Origin: Paraburkholderia sp. D15
GTDB lineage: Bacteria; Pseudomonadota; Gammaproteobacteria; Burkholderiales; Burkholderiaceae
Assembly (NCBI RefSeq): GCF_029910215.1
Contig: NZ_CP110396.1
Span: 2,046,001-2,110,000, forward strand
Length of the DNA: 64,000 bases
Reading direction: 5' to 3'
Shown in pieces: positions 1-11,635 of the stretch. The notes under the pieces were generated by a model. The model worked only from the letters and a program-made list of their open reading frames with translations. It had not been told where the DNA came from and ran no database searches. The position numbers and the translations under genes are program-made. The stretch's first letter is position 1. Each line of letters begins with the position of its first letter.

Positions 1-294
1 GTCGCTCGTCACGACGTGGGTCGAGAACGGCGTATCGACCTGCTTGCGCGTGCCGAGCGCGCCGGCACCGACCGTGTCGGCCTGCGCGACCGGGGCGTCT
101 TTCGCCGCCGAGACCTTCACCGCCGGCAGCGTGGCGCCGGCATCGCTCGCGGCGGCGGCTTGCGCCCATCCGCTCGACGACAGGGTGGAAAGCGTCAGGC
201 CCACGCTGACGAGAAGTCCGGCGCTCAGCAGCGACGGAGCGCGACGCTGAGCGCGCGCGAACGCCGGACGCCCGGCGATAAAAGATTTCTGCAT
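1..294 (-). CDS. TonB-dependent outer-membrane receptor, N-terminal part only
   Basis: Only the first 98 codons lie in the window; the gene runs off the left edge. The ATG at 294-292 opens with a basic segment and a hydrophobic stretch (about residues 22-40) ending near GWAQA, a typical Sec signal peptide. The mature start contains LPAVKVSAAKD followed by TRKQVDTPFSTHVVTSD, which resembles the region before and into the plug domain of siderophore receptors. The upstream Fur-like promoter supports ferric-siderophore uptake through the outer membrane, powered by TonB. Substrate cannot be told from this fragment. Family assignment is likely but rests on the signal peptide, the plug-entry motif and the iron-type promoter. 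Confidence 0.72.
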   Translation of the reverse strand, partial: MQKSFIAGRPAFARAQRRAPSLLSAGLLVSVGLTLSTLSSSGWAQAAAASDAGATLPAVKVSAAKDAPVAQADTVGAGALGTRKQVDTPFSTHVVTSD

Positions 295-421
295 TTTGTT
301 CGAATTGTTCGAATTGGACGGGCTACGGCCGCCGCGCACCGGCCCGGTGCGGACGGCGTGTCGCGCACGCCTGGCGAGTCAGTGACAGTTAAACGGACGG
401 TGAAAATTTTTTGGCCGACGA

Positions 422-450
422 ATGGTAATGCATCTGATTCGCATTAACAA
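422..450 (-). promoter_or_regulatory. Sigma-70 promoter overlapped by a Fur-box-like palindrome
   Basis: On the minus strand a TTGTTA -35 (450-445) and a TACCAT -10 (427-422) are separated by 17 bp. An inverted repeat, TAATGC (426-431) and GCATTA (441-446) around a 9-bp AT-rich centre, lies across the spacer. This is the usual placement of a Fur operator, so the receptor gene should be repressed when iron is plentiful. Fur binding is inferred from sequence likeness. Confidence 0.6.
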
Positions 451-2963
<2,513 letters not shown>

Positions 2964-3048
2964 GCAGGCGAATGCGGTAGCCGGCAGGGTCAGCAAGGCA
3001 AAGGCCAATCCCAACGCCGCGCAACCCGCATGCAGACAGGCAGTCAGC

Positions 3049-3083
3049 ACGACGATGGCGCCCTCGGGCTCCATCGTCGTTTT
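3049..3083 (+). terminator. Rho-independent terminator of icd
   Basis: ACGACGATGG (3049-3058) pairs perfectly with CCATCGTCGT (3071-3080) around a 12-nt loop, followed by a short T run. It lies about 85 bp after the icd stop. Confidence 0.7.
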
Positions 3084-3115
3084 CACGTCTACGGGGATGG
3101 CGGTCATGCGCGCCA

Positions 3116-3346
3116 TCACACGTGAACGATTTCCCAGTCGCTGAGCTTCTCCGGAATTTCCAGCGACGACGTATCGTCGCCCTCCGACAGATGCGGGCAG
3201 ATCAAGCCGCGCGCGAGGTCGTCGGCAGCCTGTTGCGGGCTGGCGAATTCGCCGAGCGTTTCGTTGCCGTACGTCGCTTCCCAACCATCCTGTCCCGGCA
3301 AAATGTAGAACGCTCCCTGGGTCGAGCCAAAGCGAAAGCCTTTCAT
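3116..3346 (-). CDS. Small hypothetical protein
   Basis: A 76-residue protein of unknown function. The ATG at 3346 is preferred over the in-frame ATG 21 bp upstream because GGGAGA sits just before it, at ribosome-binding distance. The protein starts MKGFRFGSTQGAFYILPG and ends EKLSDWEIVHV; it has several aromatic residues, an acidic C-terminal half, and no signal peptide or membrane segment. It converges on icd. Codon usage matches the neighbours, and the shine-dalgarno and compact composition suggest a real gene. I do not recognise a family; a small cytosolic regulatory or adaptor protein is possible. Confidence 0.65.
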   Translation of the reverse strand: MKGFRFGSTQGAFYILPGQDGWEATYGNETLGEFASPQQAADDLARGLICPHLSEGDDTSSLEIPEKLSDWEIVHV

Positions 3347-3671
3347 TTTTAGTCTCCCAATTGCCATTTAAAAACCGCTGTGCCGGAGCGATCCTCTCGA
3401 CTTCACTGCCTGAAGCGCCGGCTCTTGTAAAAGAGTCTACGTCAGCGGGTAACGGCGCAAGCGTCGGCCAGGTGGGGCGATCTAATAAAAAATAATCAAT
3501 AAAAATAAAGACTTGTGCGTTTCATTTTGCGATGTGCAATGCGGGGCGACATTGCGAAATGGCGATTTTGTGCCACGCACCACGATTTTTTACGAAGCAA
3601 GCGGTCATGCCACATCGTGAAAAATTCCCGGTTCGGGCGACGGATCGGCAGCGCGTGGGCCGGGCAAGCAT
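3347..3671. other. Intergenic stretch, AT-rich, no gene
   Basis: This stretch lies between the divergent end of the small protein gene and the DUF3443 terminator. It is AT-richer than the surroundings (around 3483-3530 and 3575-3595). It presumably holds the promoter of the small protein. Short open frames here overlap the terminator hairpin and show no gene-like features. Confidence 0.4.
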
Positions 3672-3709
3672 AAAAAAACGGGCGGCATGTCGATCCGACA
3701 TGCCGCCCG
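3672..3709 (-). terminator. Strong Rho-independent terminator of the DUF3443 gene
   Basis: A perfect 14-bp stem (3679-3692 with 3696-3709) and a 3-nt loop are followed, on the minus strand, by seven T residues (A run at 3672-3678). It lies about 46 bp past the stop of the DUF3443 gene. Confidence 0.9.
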
Positions 3710-3754
3710 TTCTGCATGAGCCTGGCGTCCCGATAACGGCCGCCCGATCAAACC

Positions 3755-5056
3755 TTAGCTCGACGTATAAGCCACATACGGTCCCATGCCGCCGCCGGTC
3801 GACGACTTGCCCGAAATCCCGTAATACACATGCCGGCCGAAGAAGAACGGCAGACCGAAGTCGAACTGACCGGTCATGTAGACGCCGATGTCGTTGAACG
3901 CATTGTTCGACGTCGCGTTCAGCGTCTGCGCGTTGGCGATGTTGAAGCCCAGCGTCACGCTCGACGGGCTGGTCGCGCTCAGCGTGATCGTACGGCCCAC
4001 CGTCGACGTCGGCACGTAGTAGCTCGACGAGAAGTCGCGGGTGATCGTCGAGTCCGGGAAGAACATCACGGTCGAGCCGGAATCGAAGAACGTGTTGCTC
4101 TGGCGGACGCCGTTATACGTCGACGTGAAATCGCCGTTGATGTCCGTGCTGATCAGCGTCGCGCTCGTGCCGGCCAGTGCGTTGTTGGCCTGCGTATCGA
4201 TGCCGAACACGAGCGTGCCTTGCGCCGACGCGCTGCCCATGTCGCCCACCTGGCCCATTTCCAGAATCACGCCGTTGTTGTCCTGCGCGAACAGCGTGAC
4301 GGGATTGGTCACCTGGTTCAGGACGGGCGCCTTCGTCGGCGTACCGCTGTACGTGTAGTAATGCGTCGACAAGGCCGATACGGCGCAGGGCGAGCCGCAA
4401 TCGTTCGGACTCACGCCGAGGCCGAGAATGCCGTTGGCGCCGATGTCGCTCGCCGTCGCCATCGCACGGCCCACCTGGCATTCGGACGGCGCGGCCGTCG
4501 TCAGCGCCGCGTCGCCGATCACCTGGATCGGCACCGTATTGGCGATTTCGCCCGACAGCACGAGCCCCGCGTTGCGGACCGTCCCCCACGTGTAGCCGCT
4601 ACCGAACAGCGCGCATTCGGCGAGCGGCTGACCGCTGACCGTGTCGGCCGTGAGCGTATTGAAGGTCGCGTCCGGAATGGCGGAACGCACGAGGCGCAAA
4701 CCGTACGAGCCCGTGTCGACGAGCACGTTCGGAATCGTGGAGCAGGCGGCGGTTCCGGTGGTGCCCGGCGTGCACAGCTTGATGGTGACCATCGGCTGGT
4801 TGTGCAGGCTGGTGCCCGTGACCGTCACCGACATCGTGTTGCCGGGACCGACGGCGGTCGGCACGGCGGACGCATCCGCGGCGAGTGCGCCGGGTGCTGT
4901 CGTGCCGACCGTGAGCGGCGTGTTGGTGTTGGAGTTGGTATTGGTGTTCGTGGGCGTGTTGGCCGTCGAGCTGCTGTTGCTGCTACCCCCGCCGCCGCCG
5001 CAGGCGGCCAGACTCAGGCCGAGCGCCGCGGCTATGATCCATGCGATTTTGCGCAC
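3755..5056 (-). CDS. DUF3443 lipoprotein with pepsin-like aspartic protease motifs
   Basis: A 433-residue predicted lipoprotein: signal peptide with lipobox LSLAAC (Cys19), then a low-complexity Gly/Ser/Asn/Thr linker (residues 20-50). The body carries two aspartic-protease-type motifs, VDTGSYGL at about residues 113-120 and FFDSGSTVMFF at about 323-333, and between them ANGILGLG (207-214), which resembles the GILGLG element of pepsins. Two Asp-Thr/Ser-Gly motifs about 210 residues apart is the spacing of a bilobed pepsin fold. I recognise the protein as the DUF3443 family, usually called hypothetical; protease activity is inference. It lies 30 bp downstream of a DUF2844 gene, probably one operon. 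Confidence 0.85.
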   Translation of the reverse strand: MRKIAWIIAAALGLSLAACGGGGGSSNSSSTANTPTNTNTNSNTNTPLTVGTTAPGALAADASAVPTAVGPGNTMSVTVTGTSLHNQPMVTIKLCTPGTTGTAACSTIPNVLVDTGSYGLRLVRSAIPDATFNTLTADTVSGQPLAECALFGSGYTWGTVRNAGLVLSGEIANTVPIQVIGDAALTTAAPSECQVGRAMATASDIGANGILGLGVSPNDCGSPCAVSALSTHYYTYSGTPTKAPVLNQVTNPVTLFAQDNNGVILEMGQVGDMGSASAQGTLVFGIDTQANNALAGTSATLISTDINGDFTSTYNGVRQSNTFFDSGSTVMFFPDSTITRDFSSSYYVPTSTVGRTITLSATSPSSVTLGFNIANAQTLNATSNNAFNDIGVYMTGQFDFGLPFFFGRHVYYGISGKSSTGGGMGPYVAYTSS

Positions 5057-5086
5057 TTGTATTCTCTCGTTCGATTTCTGGTTGAG

Positions 5087-5593
5087 TTACTTGATGTCGT
5101 CGGCGCTCAAGCCTTGCGGCAGCGCTTGCGGCAGATACGCACGGCCCACGAAGGCACCCATGTGTCCGCCCGTTTCGACCACCAGCCCCGTCTGATGCAC
5201 GACGGCTGCGCCGTAGCCGCTGCCTTGCGCCGCGTGCGCGTCGGTGAGCGCCTGCACGTAGGTCGGGAAGTACGTCGCGAGCAGCGTCTTGAGCGGCGGC
5301 ATGGTCGGGCCTTGCCAGCTCAGCGCGAACACGGTGTTGCTCGACGTGATGTACTCGTTGACCACCGTGCCCGAGGGCAGCGTTGTTTGGCTGACGGTGT
5401 ACGCCGGTGTCGCGGCATTGCTGCTGGCCGCGAACCGCGCGACCGCTGCGCCGCCCGGGCTGGCCGCCCCCGCGCTGGTGCTGCTCGCCGTCACCGGATA
5501 GGTCGGCGCGCTGCCGAGGCCTGCGTAGGCGGGCGCGGCGGCAGCCAACGACGCGGCGATCGCCACGGCAATTCGAAGTTGACTCGTTATCAT
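5087..5593 (-). CDS. DUF2844 secreted protein
   Basis: A 168-residue protein starting MITSQLRIAVAIAASLAAAAPAYAG, a clear Sec signal peptide cut after AYA. The ATG at 5593 is chosen because it places the signal peptide at the N-terminus; a longer frame upstream would add about 80 basic residues. The mature part has a Ala/Ser/Thr-rich region, then TLPSGTVVNEYITSSNTVFALSWQ and SGYGAAVVHQTGLVVETGGH, characteristic of DUF2844. Function is unknown. It is the first gene of a pair with the DUF3443 lipoprotein 30 bp downstream; the two families commonly occur together in Burkholderia-type genomes, so they may act as a periplasmic pair. Confidence 0.82.
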   Translation of the reverse strand: MITSQLRIAVAIAASLAAAAPAYAGLGSAPTYPVTASSTSAGAASPGGAAVARFAASSNAATPAYTVSQTTLPSGTVVNEYITSSNTVFALSWQGPTMPPLKTLLATYFPTYVQALTDAHAAQGSGYGAAVVHQTGLVVETGGHMGAFVGRAYLPQALPQGLSADDIK

Positions 5594-5832
5594 TATCTGG
5601 ATTTGGAAGTTTTTCGGAAAACGCACACGAGCTGGTCCTCGCTCTCGCGTGTAACGCGATATTAGCGGGCGGCGTCGTATCCGGATCGAACGAATAGTCA
5701 GGCGAATCCGCTTCTGTTTGAAATTGAAAGCCTGCAAGCCGCGTGGTTCGGCATGCTCGAGCAGACGCTGGTGGACTTGAACGGACGCAGACGCAGACGC
5801 GGGCAGGTAGACACCCGCAAACGCAAGCACAC

Positions 5833-7395
5833 TCAGGCAGTCGACTGCGCACCGCTGACCGGCGCCATCACCCGATTGCGGCCGGCGTCCTTGGCCGCGT
5901 ACAACTGCGCGTCGGCGGCGGCGAGGAGCGCCGCCGCATCGCCGCCTTCGGGCGGCAGGCAGGCCGCGCAGCCGATGCTGACCGTCACATGTCCAGTCTG
6001 CGTCCCCTGATTCGCGAGGCCGGCCGCCTCGACGCGTTTGCGGATTTTCTCCGCGACCTTCAGCGCGCCGTCGAGCGTGGTGTTTGGCAGCAGCACCGCG
6101 AACTCCTCGCCGCCGTAGCGCGCGGGAAGATCGTCCGCGCGGCGCGTGCCGGACATGATGCGTTCGGCGACGACGCCCAGCACTTCGTCGCCGACCGCAT
6201 GACCGTACGTGTCGTTAAAGCGCTTGAAGTGATCGATGTCGATGAACAGCAGCGCCAGCGACGTGTGCTCGCGCTGCGCGCGCCGCCACTCCTGCGCGAG
6301 CCGTTCGTCGAACGCGCGGCGGTTGCCGAGGCCGGTCAACGCGTCGGTGGCGGCGATGCGTTGCAGCGCGGCTTCCGCGTGCACCTTGTCGCGCAACGCG
6401 AAGGCGAACAGCCACACCACCACCACGTAGGCGCCGCCGAACACCACCGTCATCACGCCGGCCAGCAGATTGCGGCGACGCCATTCCGCCAGCACGTCCT
6501 GCACCGCCGGCGCGATACCGACGATGAGCGGCGTGCCCGGCACATGGGCAAACGTATAGAGACGCGAGACGCCGTCGAGCGAGCCGTCCGACGTGAAGTT
6601 GCCGGACGGATTGCGGACGATCGACGCGAAGTTCGCCGTCTTCGCGTAGTTCGAGCCGATGCCCAGACGCGCCGCCGGCCGGCTCGCGAGCAGGGTGCCG
6701 TTGTCGAGCACGATAAAGCCCGCGCCGTTGGGCCCGAGCGCGATGTCGTCGAGCAGACGCTCGAAATATTCGATCCGTACGCTGGCCATCGCGATGCCGT
6801 CGAAGCTGCCGTCGGGCGCGTCGATACGCCGGGACAACGCGACGGCGAGCGTGCCGTTGCGCACCTGCGCCGGGTAGGGATTCGACAGATAAAGCCCCGC
6901 CGATGCATCGTGCTGCTGCACGCTGAAGTAGTCGCGCTGCGCGAACGACTGGCCGGGATAGAGGTTGCCGCTCATCGACGCCTTCACGCGACCCTGCGCG
7001 TCGAGCACGTACGCGTCGCCGGCCGCGGGCGATTTCAGCGAGCGGTCGAACAGCACGCGGTCTCTGAGCGGCGGCGGTAGACGCCATGTTTCGGGTTGGC
7101 TCGCTTCGGCCACGACACCGAGCAGGGACGCGTCGTACAACTGGAAGTTGCCGGCGAGATCGCGGCTGATGAGGGTGGCGAGATTGCGGGAGCTGTCGAC
7201 GGCGTGGCGGATTTCCTCCTCGCGGCTGTTGTAGAGCGCGAGGAAGGTGAGGCCGGCGAGCAGCGTCGCGGTGAGCATGCCGGTCAGCCCCGCCAGAAAC
7301 GGATGCCGGCCGATCGCGCGCAACGCGCGCACACGCGCTTCGACGAACCGTCGCGTGAGCCTGTAGCGTAGGGTGAGAAGCCGTCCTGTTGACAC
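5833..7395 (-). CDS. Membrane-bound diguanylate cyclase with periplasmic sensor domain
   Basis: Makes the second messenger cyclic di-GMP from two GTP. A 520-residue protein: first membrane helix at about residues 33-55, a periplasmic Cache-type sensor of about 250 residues, a second helix at about 313-338, then a GGDEF domain. The active site is GGEEF at 428-432; RADD at 419-422, five residues before it, is the inhibitory I-site RxxD, so product feedback is expected. FIDIDHFKRFNDTYGH is the conserved metal and base-binding region. The GTG start at 7395 has GGAG upstream. No phosphodiesterase (EAL) domain follows. Ligand unknown. Confidence 0.93.
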   Translation of the reverse strand: MSTGRLLTLRYRLTRRFVEARVRALRAIGRHPFLAGLTGMLTATLLAGLTFLALYNSREEEIRHAVDSSRNLATLISRDLAGNFQLYDASLLGVVAEASQPETWRLPPPLRDRVLFDRSLKSPAAGDAYVLDAQGRVKASMSGNLYPGQSFAQRDYFSVQQHDASAGLYLSNPYPAQVRNGTLAVALSRRIDAPDGSFDGIAMASVRIEYFERLLDDIALGPNGAGFIVLDNGTLLASRPAARLGIGSNYAKTANFASIVRNPSGNFTSDGSLDGVSRLYTFAHVPGTPLIVGIAPAVQDVLAEWRRRNLLAGVMTVVFGGAYVVVVWLFAFALRDKVHAEAALQRIAATDALTGLGNRRAFDERLAQEWRRAQREHTSLALLFIDIDHFKRFNDTYGHAVGDEVLGVVAERIMSGTRRADDLPARYGGEEFAVLLPNTTLDGALKVAEKIRKRVEAAGLANQGTQTGHVTVSIGCAACLPPEGGDAAALLAAADAQLYAAKDAGRNRVMAPVSGAQSTA

Positions 7396-7658
7396 TGCAT
7401 GACTCCGGGCGGATGCCGGTCGATTCGGCGTTCGGAACGACGTCCGTCATCGCTTCTCGGCGTTGAGATTGAAGCATCGAAGCGCGCGAGGGTCAATTGC
7501 AGCGGAGGCAAGGCGGTGCAAGGCGCGGACCTCGGCGTTCGGCGTGCGACCACGCCGTGATGCAGGATCGATCAACCGTACCGCGCAGTGTCTTGAATAT
7601 CGATTCGATGCGCGCGTCGAAGGCGAACATGCCGAACGGTGGAATGGGAATGGGCGCC

Positions 7659-8375
7659 CTAGATCGTCCCCTCCCGCTTCCCCACCTCATGCGCCCGCCG
7701 CAACCGCTCCCGGCTATTGCTCAAATGCATGCGCATGGCCGCCCGCGCATCGTCCGGGTCTTGCCGTTCGATCGCGCGATAGATCATCTGATGCTCGCCC
7801 AGCACGTTCCGCAGATGCTCGATATGGTCCAGCTCCGCGATCTCCGCGCTGCCGAGTCGCGTGCGCGGACTCACGGAGCGCCCCAACTGACTCAGCACAT
7901 CGAAGAAATAACGATTGCCGCTGGCCCGCGCGATCTGCAGATGAAACTCGATGTCGTGCGCGACGGTATCCGTACTACCACGCTCCAGTTCCGACGCGAA
8001 GCGCTCAAGCGCCACGCGCATCTGCTTCAGATGCTGCGCCGAGCGTCGCGCCGCCGCGAGCGCGGCCGACGCCGCCTCGACGTCGATGCGGAATTCGATG
8101 ATCGCCATCACGTCGAGCATGCTGGAGAGATCAGCGGCGGGTAAGCGCAAGGTTTGCTCCGAAGCCGGCGCGAGCACGAAGGTGCCGATCCCGTGACGCG
8201 TCTCGACCACCTTCGCCGCCTGCAGCCGCGAGATCGCCTCGCGCACCACCGAACGGCTCACGCAGAGCTGTTTCATCATCGCGACTTCGGTGGGGATGCG
8301 GTCGCCGGGCCGCAGCGCGCCGCGGCGGATTTCATCGGACAGGGTGGCCACCACCTTTTCGGTCAGGCTGCTCAT
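7659..8375 (-). CDS. GntR-family (FadR/FCD type) regulator of glucarate genes
   Basis: A 238-residue transcription factor. Residues 5-70 form a winged helix (PGDRIPTEVAMMKQLCVSRSV, then REAISRLQAAKVVETRHGIGTF), and residues 90-225 form an all-helical FCD ligand-binding domain with conserved metal-site residues (EFRIDVEAA, HDIEFHLQIARASGN, EHQMIYRAIERQD). It is divergent from gudP-gudD, and two near-identical motifs lie between them, so it most likely represses the glucarate operon and itself until a sugar acid or metabolite binds. Ligand identity is inferred from context. Confidence 0.88.
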   Translation of the reverse strand: MSSLTEKVVATLSDEIRRGALRPGDRIPTEVAMMKQLCVSRSVVREAISRLQAAKVVETRHGIGTFVLAPASEQTLRLPAADLSSMLDVMAIIEFRIDVEAASAALAAARRSAQHLKQMRVALERFASELERGSTDTVAHDIEFHLQIARASGNRYFFDVLSQLGRSVSPRTRLGSAEIAELDHIEHLRNVLGEHQMIYRAIERQDPDDARAAMRMHLSNSRERLRRAHEVGKREGTI

Positions 8376-8440
8376 TGCCGGGTTTCGCAGGTCGTCATGT
8401 CATTCGTGGATCGTAGCCCATAATTTTACCTTCAATCCAA

Positions 8441-8453
8441 GTCATCAGACGTC
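8441..8453 (+). promoter_or_regulatory. Candidate operator 1 of the glucarate regulator
   Basis: GTCATCAGACGTC, 66 bp upstream of the regulator start. It matches the second site at 8583-8595 in 10 of 13 positions, sharing GTC-TCAGAC--C. FadR-type regulators bind short sites of this kind. Inference from repetition and position. Confidence 0.5.
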
Positions 8454-8582
8454 TTATTTTGACCATGAATGACAACGCAATCGCCCAAGTTGGGGGCCAA
8501 TAACACCGTAAAGCGCTACCAGTAAGCCATGAATGCAAGGGTAAACACGGCATTGGAATGCCAACGCTGATCCCTGTAGACT

Positions 8583-8595
8583 GTCGTCAGACAAC
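8583..8595 (+). promoter_or_regulatory. Candidate operator 2 of the glucarate regulator
   Basis: GTCGTCAGACAAC, 57 bp before the gudP TTG start and near where its promoter should be. Together with the copy at 8441-8453 it would let one repressor close both divergent promoters. Confidence 0.5.
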
Positions 8596-8652
8596 GTATC
8601 ACAAGTTCAGCGTTCGACCCGCCCGCCCGCGTGGCCGACATTGGAGACAACC

Positions 8653-9987
8653 TTGACCTCTCTTTCCGCCCCGGCCACCGATCCGCTCGACTCCGCGGTC
8701 GCCAAAGTCAAGCGGCACATCCTGCCGCTGTTTCTGATCATGTTCATCGCGAACTACATCGACCGCGTGAATATCGGCTTCGTCAATTCGCACATGCAGA
8801 CGGATCTGGGCATCGGCGCGGCGGCTTATGGCTTCGGCAGCGGGTTGTTCTTCATCGGCTATGCGTTATTCGAAGTGCCGTCCAACGTGTTGATGCAGAA
8901 GTACGGCGCGCGTGCGTGGCTGACCCGCATCATGGGCACCTGGGGTCTTGTCGCGGCGGCCATGGCGTTCGTCTGGAACGATACGTCGTTCTACGTGCTG
9001 CGCTTCCTGCTCGGCGTCGCCGAGGCCGGCTTCTTTCCCGGCGTGGTTTTTTACTTCACGCAGTGGCTGCCGCAAAAAGAACGCGGCAAGGCGGTGGCGG
9101 TGTTCCTCTCCGGTTCCGCGCTGGCGTCGGTGTTGTCCGGGCCGATCACCGGCAGTCTGCTGTCGATCCGCGGTCTCGGTCTGCAAGGCTGGCAGTGGAT
9201 GTTCCTGATCGAAGGCGCGTTCTCGATCGTGCTGTGCGGCGTGAGCTGGATGCTGCTGAAGTCGCGCATCCGCGACGCGTCGTGGCTCACGGCCGAGGAG
9301 CGCAACGTGCTCGAAGCGTCGATCGCGGTGGAGCAGTCCGAGCGCGAAGCACGCGGCAGCGCGCACCTGCCCGCGATGAAACTGCTGAAGGACCCGCAGA
9401 TCCTGCTGTTCTGCTTCCTGTACTTCGCGATCCAGTTGACCATCTACGCCGCGACCTTCTGGCTGCCGACGATCATCCGCAAGATGGGCGGTCTGTCCGA
9501 TTTCCAGGTCGGTCTGCTCAACGCGATTCCGTGGCTGATCGCCATGGTCGCGATGTACTGCTTCGCGGTGCTGTCGGCGAAGTGGCGTCATCAGCAGGCG
9601 TGGCTCGCGGTGGCGCTGGTGATCGCGGCGTGCGGCCTGTTCGCCTCGACATCAGGCAATCCGGTGTTCTCGTTCGTGGCGATCTGCTTCTCGGCGATCG
9701 GCTTCAAAGCCGCGTCGTCGTTGTTCTGGCCGATTCCGCAGGGCTACCTCGATGCCCGCGTGGCCGCCGCGGTGATCGCGTTGATCAACTCGCTGGGCAA
9801 TCTCGGCGGCTTCTTCGCGCCGGCCGCGTTCGGCTATCTGCAACAGCACACCGGCTCGATCACGGGCGGGCTGTATGGCCTTGGCGTCGCGTCGCTGGTC
9901 GCGGCGGCGGCCGGCTTCCTGACGCGCGACCGGCGCGTGGATCGCGATCCGATGCCGAAGCAGCCGTTGCCACGCAACGCGCACTGA
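8653..9987 (+). CDS. gudP: MFS sugar-acid transporter (D-glucarate/galactarate permease type)
   Basis: An inner-membrane proton symporter of the anion:cation symporter family, about 444 residues with 12 predicted helices. NYIDRVNIGFVN in the first helix is the family signature (D/R motif). The start chosen is TTG at 8653, with GGAG at 8643-8646 in ribosome-binding position; an in-frame TTG at 8641 overlaps that GGAG and is less likely. It is followed 135 bp later by gudD and preceded by the divergent FadR-type regulator, so the substrate is most likely D-glucarate or a related hexarate. Specificity is inferred from context. Confidence 0.88.
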   Translation: MTSLSAPATDPLDSAVAKVKRHILPLFLIMFIANYIDRVNIGFVNSHMQTDLGIGAAAYGFGSGLFFIGYALFEVPSNVLMQKYGARAWLTRIMGTWGLVAAAMAFVWNDTSFYVLRFLLGVAEAGFFPGVVFYFTQWLPQKERGKAVAVFLSGSALASVLSGPITGSLLSIRGLGLQGWQWMFLIEGAFSIVLCGVSWMLLKSRIRDASWLTAEERNVLEASIAVEQSEREARGSAHLPAMKLLKDPQILLFCFLYFAIQLTIYAATFWLPTIIRKMGGLSDFQVGLLNAIPWLIAMVAMYCFAVLSAKWRHQQAWLAVALVIAACGLFASTSGNPVFSFVAICFSAIGFKAASSLFWPIPQGYLDARVAAAVIALINSLGNLGGFFAPAAFGYLQQHTGSITGGLYGLGVASLVAAAAGFLTRDRRVDRDPMPKQPLPRNAH

Positions 9988-10122
9988 CTACGCTGACCGT
10001 CATGCGATCGATCATGCGCCACGCCCCTACTTCTTTCCGTCTCCCGGCGGCGTCGACCGCGAGCGCCTCGTCGCGCAACGCGCTTCGCTCGCCCGCGCAC
10101 TAAACCAACAGGGCTCACTATC

Positions 10123-11508
10123 ATGTCTACTGAGATGTCCACCGAGAAGTCCACCCCAATGTCCATCCAACCTACCCAGGCGAACGCCACGCCGACCGTG
10201 ACCGAACTGCGCGTCGTGCCGGTCGCCGGTCGCGACAGCATGCTGATGAATCTGAGCGGCGCGCACGGCCCGTTCTTCACGCGCAACATCGTGATTCTGC
10301 GCGACAGCGCGGGCCACACCGGTGTCGGTGAAGTGCCGGGCGGCGAGAACATCCGCAAGACCATCGACGATGCGCGCCCCTTCGTGGTCGGCCAGTCGAT
10401 CGGCAATCTGCAGGCAATCCTCAACAAGGCGCGCACGCAGTTCGCCGATCGCGACGCAGGCGGCCGCGGTCTGCAAACCTTCGATCTGCGCACCACCATT
10501 CACGCGGTGACCGCGCTCGAAGCCGCGCTGCTCGATCTGCTCGGCCAGCATCTCGGCGTACCGGTCGCGGCGCTGCTCGGCGAGGGCCAGCAACGCGACG
10601 AAGTCGAGATGCTCGGCTATCTGTTCTATATCGGCGACCGCAACAAAACCGATCTGCCGTACGCGAGCGGCGCGGATGGCCGCGACGACTGGGAACGGGT
10701 GCGGACGGAAGAAGCGATGACGCCGGAGGCCGTGGTGCGTCTCGCCGAAGCGGCGCAAGCGCGTTACGGTTTCAATGACTTCAAGCTCAAGGGCGGCGTG
10801 TTGCAAGGCGACGCGGAAATCGAAGCGGTCACGGCCCTCGCCGAACGTTTCCCGGACGCGCGCGTGACGCTCGATCCGAACGGCGCATGGTCGCTCGCCG
10901 AAGCGGTGCGTCTGTGCCGCGACCAGCACGACGTGCTCGCCTACGCGGAAGATCCGTGCGGCGCGGAGAACGGTTATTCGGGCCGCGAGGTGATGGCCGA
11001 ATTCCGCCGCGCGACCGGTCTGCCGACGGCGACCAACATGATCGCCACCGACTGGCGTCAGATGGGTCACGCCATCCAGTTGCAATCGGTGGACATTCCG
11101 CTCGCCGATCCGCACTTCTGGACCATGCAGGGCTCGGTGCGCGTCGCGCAGATGTGCAACGATTGGGGCCTCACGTGGGGCTCGCATTCGAACAACCACT
11201 TCGACATTTCACTGGCGATGTTCACGCATGTCGCAGCCGCCGCGCCCGGCAAGATCACCGCGATCGACACGCACTGGATCTGGCAGGACGGTCAGCGTTT
11301 GACGCGCGATCCGCTGCGGATCGTCGGCGGCAAGGTGAAGGTGCCGCAGGCCGCGGGCCTTGGCGTGGAGCTGGACATGGATGAGCTGGAGAAGGCGCAC
11401 GCGTTGTACCGGCAGCACGGTCTCGGCGCGCGCGACGACGGCGTTGCGATGCAGTACCTGATTCCGAACTGGACCTTCGACAACAAGCGTCCGTGCCTCG
11501 TGCGCTGA
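10123..11508 (+). CDS. gudD: Glucarate dehydratase
   Basis: Dehydrates D-glucarate to 5-keto-4-deoxyglucarate, the first catabolic step. The 461-residue protein belongs to the enolase superfamily: capping domain to about residue 140, then a barrel with [10 protein letters not shown] (catalytic KxK-type lysine), VTLDPNGAW and AYAEDPCG (Mg2+ ligands) and [14 protein letters not shown] (catalytic His region). These match glucarate dehydratase rather than other subfamilies. Start ATG at 10123 lies among repeated MST codons; a later in-frame ATG (MSIQPT) is possible. The later aldolase and semialdehyde dehydrogenase genes of the pathway are not in the window. Confidence 0.95.
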   Translation: MSTEMSTEKSTPMSIQPTQANATPTVTELRVVPVAGRDSMLMNLSGAHGPFFTRNIVILRDSAGHTGVGEVPGGENIRKTIDDARPFVVGQSIGNLQAILNKARTQFADRDAGGRGLQTFDLRTTIHAVTALEAALLDLLGQHLGVPVAALLGEGQQRDEVEMLGYLFYIGDRNKTDLPYASGADGRDDWERVRTEEAMTPEAVVRLAEAAQARYGFNDFKLKGGVLQGDAEIEAVTALAERFPDARVTLDPNGAWSLAEAVRLCRDQHDVLAYAEDPCGAENGYSGREVMAEFRRATGLPTATNMIATDWRQMGHAIQLQSVDIPLADPHFWTMQGSVRVAQMCNDWGLTWGSHSNNHFDISLAMFTHVAAAAPGKITAIDTHWIWQDGQRLTRDPLRIVGGKVKVPQAAGLGVELDMDELEKAHALYRQHGLGARDDGVAMQYLIPNWTFDNKRPCLVR

Positions 11509-11550
11509 GCGGCGAAGCATTCGCGCGATCAGCAAGCGTCGCCACCCAAA

Positions 11551-11585
11551 CAAACGCCGCCGGTGAACTGCCCCGGCGGCGTTTG
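11551..11585. terminator. Terminator hairpin between convergent gudD and DUF3761 gene
   Basis: A perfect 13-bp stem (11551-11563 with 11573-11585) and a 9-nt loop. The AAAC/GTTT ends put T-rich sequence on both strands, so it may serve both genes. Confidence 0.75.
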
Positions 11586-11635
11586 TGTTGTCGAAGAGCG
11601 CGTAGACCGCGCTAGCCGCGTGACGGCATCCTCGG

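Noticed and set aside
3496..3717. Short open frame near the DUF3443 terminator
   Set aside because: It runs through the terminator hairpin and lacks a ribosome-binding site.
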